Positions 1 through 7,137 of a stretch of DNA of 64,000 nucleotides are shown here, one piece after another. Below the pieces are notes generated by a model. The model saw only the letters and a list, made by a program, of their open reading frames with translations, had not been told where the DNA came from and ran no database searches. Origin of the DNA: DATARH01 sp963773625 (GTDB taxonomy: Bacteria; Pseudomonadota; Alphaproteobacteria; ATCC43930; CGMCC-115725); contig CAVZCJ010000001.1 in assembly GCA_963773625.1 (NCBI GenBank), forward strand, positions 248,001 through 312,000, read 5' to 3'. The position numbers were made by a program, and so were the translations under genes. Numbering within the stretch: the stretch's first letter is position 1; the number at the start of each line of letters is the position of its first letter.

Positions 1-115
1 CCTGATTAAGGCCGAGCCCAGCCGAGCCAAGCGCGGCTACCCCGATAAGCTTCCACTTGAGAAAATCCGACCGGGTCTTTTCGGATTCGATGATCACCTC
101 GAACAGCTGCAACAT
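1..115 (-). CDS. N-terminal part of an unknown small membrane protein (cut by window edge)
   Basis: The reading frame starts at the ATG at 113-115 (minus strand) and runs off the window start. A good ribosome binding site (GGGAGG on the minus strand) lies just upstream. The 38 visible residues begin MLQLFEVIIESEKTRSDF. They hold a short charged amphipathic stretch followed by a small, Gly/Ala-rich hydrophobic segment (LIGVAALGSAGLGL) that could be a transmembrane helix. It lies 38 bases downstream of the ThDP enzyme on the same strand, so the two may be cotranscribed. I do not recognise the family from this fragment. Confidence 0.5.
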   Translation of the reverse strand, partial: MLQLFEVIIESEKTRSDFLKWKLIGVAALGSAGLGLNQ

Positions 116-153
116 GCCGGCCTCCCTGCTTCGCAGCGCCGGGCCGCGCTAGC

Positions 154-1698
154 TCAGAGCTCAACCTCGACGAGATACGGCCCCGGTGTCGCCAGCCCCT
201 CGGCGCAGCGCCGGTTGAACTCCTCCATATTCGTCACCTTGGCGCCGGGCACCCCCATCGCCTTGGCGAGCCCGACCCAGTCGAGGTCCGGGTTGCCAAG
301 ATCGAGCATATCGAGCGCCTTCCGCCCCGGATTGCCGGCGCCGACATTGGCCAGCTCGCCCTTGAGTATCTGATAGGTACGGTTCGAGAAGAGCAACGTC
401 GTCACGTCGAGCCCCTCGCGCGCCTGCGTCCACAGCGCCTGCAGCGTGTACATGCCGCTGCCGTCGCCTTCGAGGCAGACGACCTTACGGTCGGGACACG
501 CCACCGCCGCGCCGGTCGCCAGCGGCAGCCCCATGCCGATCGACCCGCCCATGTTGGAGAGCCAGTCATGCGGCGCCGCCGCCTTGGTCGGCGCGAAAAA
601 ACCGCGCCCCGTCGTCACCGCCTCGTCGACGACGATCGCGTTCTCCGGCAGCAGCGCACCGAGCGAGCGACCCAGAGCCATCGGCTCGATCTTGCCCGTG
701 GCAAGTTCCGGCTTCGCCTCGTCGACAACGGGCACCGGCGTCCGGCTGGCGCCGACCGCCTCGGCAAGCGCTTCGAGCGCGCCGATCGGGTCCTCATCGA
801 TTTTGCACAGCACATGGCCCTGGCAGTCCTCGGGCGACAATAGGCTGGGCTTGTTGGGGTAGGCGAAGAACGCTACCGGCATCTTCGATCCGACCAGGAT
901 GATGTGCTTCAGTCCCTTCAAGACGCCGAGCGCTTGGTCGACCACATAGGGCACCCGCTCCAGCGCAACCCTACCCCGCCCGCGTTGGGTGCGTGCGTTC
1001 GAGCCCTGCGCAATCAGCCGTGCGCTGGTCTTGGTGCAGATCTTTCCGGCGAGCGCTAGGCCGTCCTCGCGCAATGCTCGCCCGGTAAGCAACAGCAGGG
1101 TGGGCTCGCCCGAGCGCAGGACACGCGCCGCCGCCTCGATGTTTTCAGCCGGCGCAATCCCGCGCGCCGGGGCGGTCGGCACAGGAACCGGGCCCGAGCC
1201 GTCGTTCCACGCGGTATCCGCGGGGAGGATCAGGGTCGCGATCTGCCCCGGCGGCGTGCGCGCCGCCTGTATTGCCGCCGCGCCATCCGCCGCGATCGCC
1301 ATCGCGTTGGGCGAGGTCTTCACCCAATGCGAGTTTGGCGTCACCAGCGTCTCGATATCCGAGGTCAGCGGCGCGTCGTACTGGCGGTGATAGGTCGCGT
1401 GGTCGCCGACGATGTTGACCATGCCCGATCCCGCCTTGTTGGCGTTGTGGATATTGGCCGCGCCATTGGCGTAGCCCGGCCCGAGATGCAGGAGCGTCGC
1501 TGCCGGCCCCTCGCTCATTCGGTAGTAGCCGTCGGCGGCGCCGGTGACCACCCCCTCGAAGAGACCCAGCACGCAGCGCATCCCGTCGACCCGGTCGAGC
1601 GCGGCGACGAAATGCATTTCCGACGTGCCGGGATTGGCGAAGCACACATTGACCCCGCCGCCCACCAGAGTGCGCACCAGGCTTTCCGCGCCGTTCAT
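154..1698 (-). CDS. ThDP-dependent acetolactate synthase large subunit-like enzyme
   Basis: About 514 residues with the three-domain layout of the acetolactate synthase/benzoylformate decarboxylase superfamily. The N-terminal Pyr domain carries FANPGTSEMHFV and the invariant glutamate in GLFEGVVTGAADGY. A central domain follows, and the C-terminal PP domain holds the ThDP/Mg signature GDGSG followed about 25 residues later by SNRTYQIL. The start at 1698 (MNGAESLVRTLV) matches the usual N-terminus of this family; an upstream in-frame start would add 19 unconserved residues. Such stand-alone paralogs without an IlvN-type small subunit decarboxylate or carboligate 2-oxo acids, but the substrate cannot be told from sequence. 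The catabolic context (P450, SDR nearby) argues against housekeeping branched-chain synthesis. Confidence 0.85.
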   Translation of the reverse strand: MNGAESLVRTLVGGGVNVCFANPGTSEMHFVAALDRVDGMRCVLGLFEGVVTGAADGYYRMSEGPAATLLHLGPGYANGAANIHNANKAGSGMVNIVGDHATYHRQYDAPLTSDIETLVTPNSHWVKTSPNAMAIAADGAAAIQAARTPPGQIATLILPADTAWNDGSGPVPVPTAPARGIAPAENIEAAARVLRSGEPTLLLLTGRALREDGLALAGKICTKTSARLIAQGSNARTQRGRGRVALERVPYVVDQALGVLKGLKHIILVGSKMPVAFFAYPNKPSLLSPEDCQGHVLCKIDEDPIGALEALAEAVGASRTPVPVVDEAKPELATGKIEPMALGRSLGALLPENAIVVDEAVTTGRGFFAPTKAAAPHDWLSNMGGSIGMGLPLATGAAVACPDRKVVCLEGDGSGMYTLQALWTQAREGLDVTTLLFSNRTYQILKGELANVGAGNPGRKALDMLDLGNPDLDWVGLAKAMGVPGAKVTNMEEFNRRCAEGLATPGPYLVEVEL

Positions 1699-1856
1699 TC
1701 GCCATCTCCGCCAATTCTCCGGCCGCATCCTGCCGGGTGCGCAGAAGCGGGGCAAGCGCGCGAGCTAGCGCATTGCGCTGTCGTTCCCGGTGACCGCCAC
1801 GACCGCAGCCGCGGCCAGCCCCGGATCGTTCGCGACAAGAAGGTTGCGCCTGACGA

Positions 1857-2789
1857 TTAGACGGGCGCTCGCTGCGGCAAGCCGGACATCGTGCTTGCCG
1901 CCGTCACGGAGCCGGTGACGACCAATTGGAGCCGCGCCTGGAGCGCGTCGCCATCTTGTTCGCCGAGCAGGATCAGCTCGCGCCTGCATCCCGACTTGAG
2001 ATGGACGAGCAGCCGCCCCGAATGGGGCACGTTACCCATCCCCCACTTCCGCCCGGGCCGATACTCGATCCGCGCGATCTCGTCGCCGCGGAGTTGAAAA
2101 TTGCTGGCGTTCATCTTGAGAAAAGCCGCCGAAGTCACATCAACATGGTCGTAGAGCAGCGCCGAGCGCGTCGCGACCCAATAGGCCTGGTCGAGCATTT
2201 GCGGTGTGGGCCGCCGCGGGTTGGAGACCGCACCGCCCACCTTGGCGCCGCACAGCACTCCCTTGTCGACGAAGACCTTGTAGGTTCGATTGAGAATGAG
2301 TGCGTAATACTCCATCGCCGCGAACCACGGCGTCGCACTGGGCGCGCCTTCCAGCGCCGGCTTGCCCGGCACAGATCCGGCGCTCCCGGGCTCCCCGGCA
2401 CGCGGCTGAAACGCCGACCAGCGCAGCGGCTGGGTCGCCAGTCCGAGCACAAGGCGCCCGGCATTGGTCGCGGCTTGGATCGCAAGCGACGACAGCGCGA
2501 TGCCAAGCGCGGCGCCCAGCAGCGGCACGAGCCGTGTCGGCTGTCCGAAGACGGCTATGGTGAGCCATTCCGCACCGAATGCCAGCAACAGCCCAACCGC
2601 GAGGAACAGCCCAAGAACCGCTGCGACGCCGAGCAGTCGCACCACAATTGGGCGCTTTGCCGGCTTGGCGATGCTGCGGTGCTCGGACCACAGCGTGCAC
2701 GCCACCGCGACCACGAGAAACGCCAGCGCCACCATTCCAAAACAAAGGAGCAGCATTGGCAATTCGTGGAAATCCCCGGTTCGCGTCAT
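1857..2789 (-). CDS. Hypothetical membrane protein with three N-terminal transmembrane helices
   Basis: About 310 residues. Three hydrophobic segments occur in the first 110 residues (around 12-34, 50-72 and 85-110), followed by a soluble C-terminal half of roughly 200 residues without a signature I recognise. That half includes a Pro/Gly/Ala-rich linker and a basic patch near RPGRKWGMGN. The ATG at 2789 is preferred over the GTG one codon upstream because the GGAGG-like site at 2797-2802 sits 7 bases from the ATG but only 4 from the GTG. It is divergently oriented to the SDR gene, so 2790-2910 probably holds promoters in both directions. Function unknown. Confidence 0.7.
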   Translation of the reverse strand: MTRTGDFHELPMLLLCFGMVALAFLVVAVACTLWSEHRSIAKPAKRPIVVRLLGVAAVLGLFLAVGLLLAFGAEWLTIAVFGQPTRLVPLLGAALGIALSSLAIQAATNAGRLVLGLATQPLRWSAFQPRAGEPGSAGSVPGKPALEGAPSATPWFAAMEYYALILNRTYKVFVDKGVLCGAKVGGAVSNPRRPTPQMLDQAYWVATRSALLYDHVDVTSAAFLKMNASNFQLRGDEIARIEYRPGRKWGMGNVPHSGRLLVHLKSGCRRELILLGEQDGDALQARLQLVVTGSVTAASTMSGLPQRAPV

Positions 2790-2910
2790 CACCTGGTCCT
2801 CCGTCCCTGCACTAGATGCGCGGAGAGCCCCAAGAAACGATTAACGCCGGGCAGAACGTCCCGCGTGCGGCTATTATCCCGGTCACCGCCGACATGGAGC
2901 GCCCGACCCC

Positions 2911-3660
2911 ATGAGCTTCACCCGTTACGAGAGCCTCGTGGGCCGCGCCGTCGTTATCACCGGCGGCGCCAGCGGCATCGGCGCGGCCTTTGTCCGCGCC
3001 TTCGCCGAGACCGGCGCGCGGGTCGCCTTCGTCGATTTGCAGGAGGAAGCCGGAGCCGCGCTCGCGGGATCCCTCGGAGCGATGTTCGTGCGCTGCGACC
3101 TCACCGACATTCCCGCGCTCCACGCCGCGCTCGCCAAGATTCGCGCCGCGCTCGGCCCCGCCGCGGTCCTGGTCAACAACGCCGCCAACGATCAGCGCTA
3201 CGATTTCGCGACGGTCACGCCAGAGCAGTTCGACCGAGCCATCGCGGTCAATTTCCGTCATGTTTTCTTCGCCGCGCAGGCGATCGTTCCGCAGATGCGC
3301 GAACTGGGGCACGGCTCGATCGTCAACATGTCGTCGGTCTCATGGATGCGCGGCATTCCCCTATTGGAAGCCTACGCCTCGGCCAAGGCCGCGATTGTCG
3401 GCCTCACCTACACGCTGGCCCGCGCCGTCGGCAAGGATCGCATCCGGGTCAACGCCATCGCCCCCGGCATGGTGCTGACCGAGCGTCAGCGGCGGCTTTG
3501 GTTCCAGGACGAAAGCCAGATCGCGGCCGGCCTCGCCCAACAATGCCTGCCCGACTTGATCGCGCCCGAGGACATCGCCAATCTCGCCCTCTTTCTTGCA
3601 TCCGACGACAGCCGGTTCATCACCAAGCAGTGCATCTCGATCAATGCAGGGGTGCTGTAG
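2911..3660 (+). CDS. SDR family NAD(P)-dependent oxidoreductase
   Basis: A 249-residue classical short-chain dehydrogenase/reductase. The cofactor motif TGGASGIG lies at residues 17-24, with an acidic residue after the second strand (VDLQEE) suggesting NAD preference. The NNA motif (VNNAAND) is near residue 88, the catalytic Ser is in MSSVS and the catalytic pair is YASAK near 154-158. The length is typical. The stop lies 23 bases before the P450 start on the same strand, so SDR and P450 are probably one transcription unit. A hydroxylation followed by alcohol oxidation is a reasonable inference, but the substrate is unknown. Confidence 0.9.
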   Translation: MSFTRYESLVGRAVVITGGASGIGAAFVRAFAETGARVAFVDLQEEAGAALAGSLGAMFVRCDLTDIPALHAALAKIRAALGPAAVLVNNAANDQRYDFATVTPEQFDRAIAVNFRHVFFAAQAIVPQMRELGHGSIVNMSSVSWMRGIPLLEAYASAKAAIVGLTYTLARAVGKDRIRVNAIAPGMVLTERQRRLWFQDESQIAAGLAQQCLPDLIAPEDIANLALFLASDDSRFITKQCISINAGVL

Positions 3661-3683
3661 CACTGCCGTCAGGGCAGCGAAGC

Positions 3684-5060
3684 GTGAGCGAAGCATCGAT
3701 CGTCTTCCCGGTCCCGCCGCCGGCGCGCCAGGATTTGTCGCGGCGCGGGTTGATGACGGTGCTGCGCACCAACCTGCTCGCCGGGTACAGCGATCGCGCG
3801 TTCGAGGATGAGGTGGTGAAGCGCCGGCTGTTCGGCCGCGACCAGCTGATCCTCAACCGCCCGGCGGCGATCCGCCATGTGCTGGTCGACAATCCCGACA
3901 ATTACCGGCGTAGCCCGGCGACTATCCGTCTGATCTATCCGATCACCGGCATAGGCCTGTTCCTCGCCGAGGGCGAGGATTGGCGCGAACAGCGCCGCGC
4001 CGTCGCCCCTGCCTTCGCCCCGCGCACGACGCCGATGCTCGCAGCCCACGTCGCGGCGGCGGTCGACGCGCTGGTCCATGAGCTCGAACGCGGCGGACCC
4101 GTCAAGACCGACCTGTTCGAGACGATGCAGCTATTGGCCATCGACATCGCCGGACGCTCGATGTTTTCGCTCGAGATGCGCGAATTCGGGCCGCGCATGC
4201 GTGAACTGTTGCGCGGCTACGGCGAACGCCTTGGCTGGCCGAGCATGCTCGACATGATGCTTCCGGCCGCAATTCCGACCCCGCGCGACATTGGCCGCTG
4301 GCGATTTCGCCGTCATTGGCTGAAGCTGATCCATGCAATCATCGAGGCGCGCCGGTCCCAGCCGGCGGGCTCGGCGCCGCGCGACCTGCTCGACCTGCTG
4401 GCCGTCGATCACGAGACCGGGAAGCCGGTCGCGGCTGCCCGGCTCGCCGACCAGGTGGCGACAATGATCGCCGCCGGTCATGCGACCACCGGGGTCGCCC
4501 TCTTCTGGTCTCTGTTCATCGTCGCCTCGCTGCCGGCGGTGCAAGAGCGCATCGTCGCGGAAACCGCGCGCCTCGATCTCAGCCCCGTCGGAGCCGCCGC
4601 TGCGCTGCCGGCGCTCATCTACACGCGCGCCGTGATCAGCGAGACGCTGCGGCTCTATCCGCCGGCTTTTTCGATCGTGCGCATCGCCCGCCGCGACGAT
4701 GTCGCCGGCGGCGTCGAGGTGCCGGCCGGTTCGCTGGTTCAAATCACGCCTTGGCTGCTGCACAGGCATCGCCGGCTGTGGAAGGAGCCCGACGCGTTCG
4801 ATCCGGAGCGCTTCATGCCGGGCGCACCGGCGCCCGACCGTTTCGCCTACCTGCCGTTTGGCGCCGGCCCGCGCGTCTGCGTCGGCGCCCAATTCGCCCT
4901 GACGGAGGCGGTGCTGGTTCTCGCGCGCCTGGTGCAAGCCTTCACGATTACCCGCACCAGCGAAGAGCCGGTGCTGCCGGTCGCCTCGATCACCGTTCAG
5001 CCTGACCACCCTCCTGGATTCCGCCTGCGTTCCCGCGCCCGGCCGCTGGTGTCGGCGTAG
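3684..5060 (+). CDS. Cytochrome P450
   Basis: 458 residues starting at a GTG (SEASIVFPVPPPARQDLS). All P450 hallmarks are visible. The I-helix oxygen-activation motif AGHATTG is near residue 263, the K-helix ExxR is ETLR near 318, and the PERF-like segment is DPERFMPG. The heme loop FGAGPRVCVGAQ is near 391, with the thiolate cysteine near 399. There is no N-terminal membrane anchor, so this is a soluble bacterial class I-type enzyme needing separate ferredoxin and reductase, none of which is visible nearby. The AGHATT motif and overall layout resemble CYP families acting on fatty acids or terpenoids, but I cannot assign a family. Confidence 0.93.
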   Translation: MSEASIVFPVPPPARQDLSRRGLMTVLRTNLLAGYSDRAFEDEVVKRRLFGRDQLILNRPAAIRHVLVDNPDNYRRSPATIRLIYPITGIGLFLAEGEDWREQRRAVAPAFAPRTTPMLAAHVAAAVDALVHELERGGPVKTDLFETMQLLAIDIAGRSMFSLEMREFGPRMRELLRGYGERLGWPSMLDMMLPAAIPTPRDIGRWRFRRHWLKLIHAIIEARRSQPAGSAPRDLLDLLAVDHETGKPVAAARLADQVATMIAAGHATTGVALFWSLFIVASLPAVQERIVAETARLDLSPVGAAAALPALIYTRAVISETLRLYPPAFSIVRIARRDDVAGGVEVPAGSLVQITPWLLHRHRRLWKEPDAFDPERFMPGAPAPDRFAYLPFGAGPRVCVGAQFALTEAVLVLARLVQAFTITRTSEEPVLPVASITVQPDHPPGFRLRSRARPLVSA

Positions 5061-5143
5061 GCCACCGGCCGCCAACGCGAGGTCTCGTTCACGACACAAC
5101 TCGTGAGCTATTGTCGCAGCCAGGACGTCCATTGGGGGAGCGC

Positions 5144-5896
5144 ATGGCGGAGCGTGTGCCGATCCTCATCGGCATCACCGGAAAGCGCGATCTGAAGGGC
5201 GAGGACGATGTTGTCCGCGAGCGCCTGCGCCTGGCGTTCGACGCGCTCGACAGGGAAGCGCCCAACGCACCCAAGGTGCTGCTGAGCGGCATGGCGGTCG
5301 GCGCCGACACGATCGCAGCGGAACTGACTTTGGCCCGTCAGGATTGGCTCGTCGCCGCCGTCTTGCCCCTCGAAGCCGAAACCTATTTCGAGGATTTTGA
5401 CGACGCGGCGCTGACGGCGCTCGAAACCTTGCTTGCCAACCCAAAGGTCAAGACCTGCGCGTTGCCGGCGCTCACCAACCCTTACACCGGTGCGCCCTGC
5501 ACTCGCGAGGAGTTGCGCAACAGCGCCAATGCGTCAAACCCGCTGCGGGTGATGCACTACGAGCAGCTTGGCCTGTGGCTCGCGCACGCGGCGACCTTGC
5601 TGATCGCGGTGATGCCGGATGACGAGCAGCCCGATCAGGTCGGCGGCACCGCGCGCGTTGTTCAATATCGTCTCTCCGGTCGTCCCGATACGGTTGCGAT
5701 CCGGGTCATTGAGACGAGCGCGGCGGTCGCGGCGCCGCGACCGCTCGATATCGCCGCGCTCGGCCCGCTCTGGTTGATCGACGCACCGGGTGGCGGGAGA
5801 TCCTTCCAGGCCCTTTACCCCCTATCTCACCGAAGCCGACCGGAAACCCGCGCCCGAGCCGCCCGACCCGGGGCAGCGGCTGCGAGGCGAGCCTGA
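5144..5896 (+). CDS. SLOG-like Rossmannoid nucleotide-binding protein
   Basis: About 250 residues as read. Residues 5-15 (VPILIGITGKR) form a first beta strand plus glycine loop. LLSGMAVGADTIAAELAL-type spacing (seen as LLSGMAVGADTIAAE) gives the GxAxGAD loop typical of SLOG/DprA/LOG-like folds. A later strand (TLLIAVMPDDEQP) is followed by a GGTA turn. SLOG proteins bind or generate nucleotide-derived ligands and often sit beside membrane effectors in conflict systems. A GGGGGAG stretch precedes the ATG at 5144. The C-terminus after residue 215 becomes Arg/Pro-rich and unlike a folded domain. A frame change around 5790-5810 would restore a plausible linker (RPFTPYLTEADRKPAPE), so the protein may really continue into the next gene. 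Family assignment is by motif only. Confidence 0.6.
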   Translation: MAERVPILIGITGKRDLKGEDDVVRERLRLAFDALDREAPNAPKVLLSGMAVGADTIAAELTLARQDWLVAAVLPLEAETYFEDFDDAALTALETLLANPKVKTCALPALTNPYTGAPCTREELRNSANASNPLRVMHYEQLGLWLAHAATLLIAVMPDDEQPDQVGGTARVVQYRLSGRPDTVAIRVIETSAAVAAPRPLDIAALGPLWLIDAPGGGRSFQALYPLSHRSRPETRARAARPGAAAARRA

Positions 5897-5898
5897 TC

Positions 5899-7137
5899 AT
5901 GGTCCATGCGTTCGAGCGTTTGGCCTGGCACAGCGGCCACGATACGGAAACCTTCGACTGGCGGTCGGATGGCGCCGAGCCAAGCGCGGTCATCGCCGGC
6001 ATCCACGCTGAGCTTGATCGCATCCAGGGCCGACACAAGCGGCGCCTGGTCTCGTCGAGCTATGCGCTCGCCGTGCTGTTTTGGCTCGCGGTCGGCGCTT
6101 TCGGGCTCGTCGAGCTGACCCGCTATGTGACGGGAAATCTCAGCCTCATGGCTCTCACCGCCTATCTGCTGCTGGCAGGAGCCGCGGTCGGCGTGCACTG
6201 GGCCGTCGATCATTTCCGATGGCAGCGGATCACCGAGGACTATCGCGGCGTCATCGAGGCATTGCGGGTGCAGGAGGCGTGGTGGCACGCAGGACTTTCG
6301 GCCCCAGCCGATGAAACCGAGCGCTTTTATCTGAGCGCCACCCCACCGCCCTTCGTCTATGTGCGGCAAGCGGTACGCGGCATCGTCCATTGGGCCCGCC
6401 TCAGCGGAGCGCCCAGCCCGCCCCGGGGCGATTGGCGCGATGTGTACGACGGCGACGAGAACGACGAGCAGCCGCATTCCTGGATCGGGGGACAGATCGA
6501 CTATTTCCGCCGGCGCGGCGTGGAACGCAAACGCGCGGTGGCGCGAACCCAAATGATCAGCTGGGAGTGGTTCTTCGCCGCGCAGTTTCTGGCCGTCTGG
6601 CTGCTGGCCGATATCGCCGCGGCGAGATGGTACCACGAGCGGCTCGACGAACTGACCGGCGGAGTACGGAATTGGGGTCTTCTTCTTCCCGGCCTCTTTC
6701 TCGCGGCAGCGGTCTTGACCTGGGCCGCACGTCATCGGCATGCGCGCAGCGCGCCGTTAAAGCGGCGCTGGGCAGCGATCTTCGCCATAGCGTTGGCGCT
6801 GCTCATCGGCCCGGGATTGCACCTGTTAGGGCTCGCACTGCCTCATGAGGTTCCGCACGGCGACCAGCTGGCGATCGCCTTCGGCGTCGTGCTGCTGTCG
6901 GCCGCAGCGGCGGCGGTGCGCTACGTCGCCGAGAAGCTCGTCTGGGAGGCCGAGGCGCATCGCTATGAAGCGACGCTGACGCTGTTCGAGCGCGCGGCTA
7001 GCGAATTGCGACGTCTCGGCGCGGCCAACCCCGCGAGCCGCGCCATCGTGCGCGCACTTGGCCAAGCCGCCCTCGAGGAAAACGAGTATTGGCTGCGCGC
7101 CCATCGCGAGCGCCCGGTGGAACAGGCGGTCGGCTAG
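5899..7137 (+). CDS. Multi-spanning membrane protein with SLATT-like features
   Basis: 412 residues. Two transmembrane helices (about 54-73 and 82-104) are followed by a helix reading YRGVIEALRVQEAWW, which resembles the post-membrane motif of SLATT (DUF4231) effector domains. A soluble stretch and then four more hydrophobic segments follow (about 220-243, 258-281, 289-315 and 324-350). The protein ends with a helix rich in Glu/Arg (AHRYEATLTLFERAASELRR). It begins two bases after the stop of the SLOG-like gene and may be the C-terminal half of one polypeptide broken by indels. Inference: a membrane effector gated by the nucleotide-sensing partner. Its stop shares the palindrome CTAG with the stop of the convergent RyR gene. 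Confidence 0.6.
   Translation: MVHAFERLAWHSGHDTETFDWRSDGAEPSAVIAGIHAELDRIQGRHKRRLVSSSYALAVLFWLAVGAFGLVELTRYVTGNLSLMALTAYLLLAGAAVGVHWAVDHFRWQRITEDYRGVIEALRVQEAWWHAGLSAPADETERFYLSATPPPFVYVRQAVRGIVHWARLSGAPSPPRGDWRDVYDGDENDEQPHSWIGGQIDYFRRRGVERKRAVARTQMISWEWFFAAQFLAVWLLADIAAARWYHERLDELTGGVRNWGLLLPGLFLAAAVLTWAARHRHARSAPLKRRWAAIFAIALALLIGPGLHLLGLALPHEVPHGDQLAIAFGVVLLSAAAAAVRYVAEKLVWEAEAHRYEATLTLFERAASELRRLGAANPASRAIVRALGQAALEENEYWLRAHRERPVEQAVG

Noticed and set aside
1926..3683. Long plus-strand open frame running into the P450 gene, as if the P450 had a 586-residue N-terminal extension
   Set aside because: The extension is Arg/Pro/His-rich, lies antisense to the membrane protein gene and out of frame with the SDR gene. 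It has no domain; it is a GC-driven shadow frame. The P450 proper starts at 3684.
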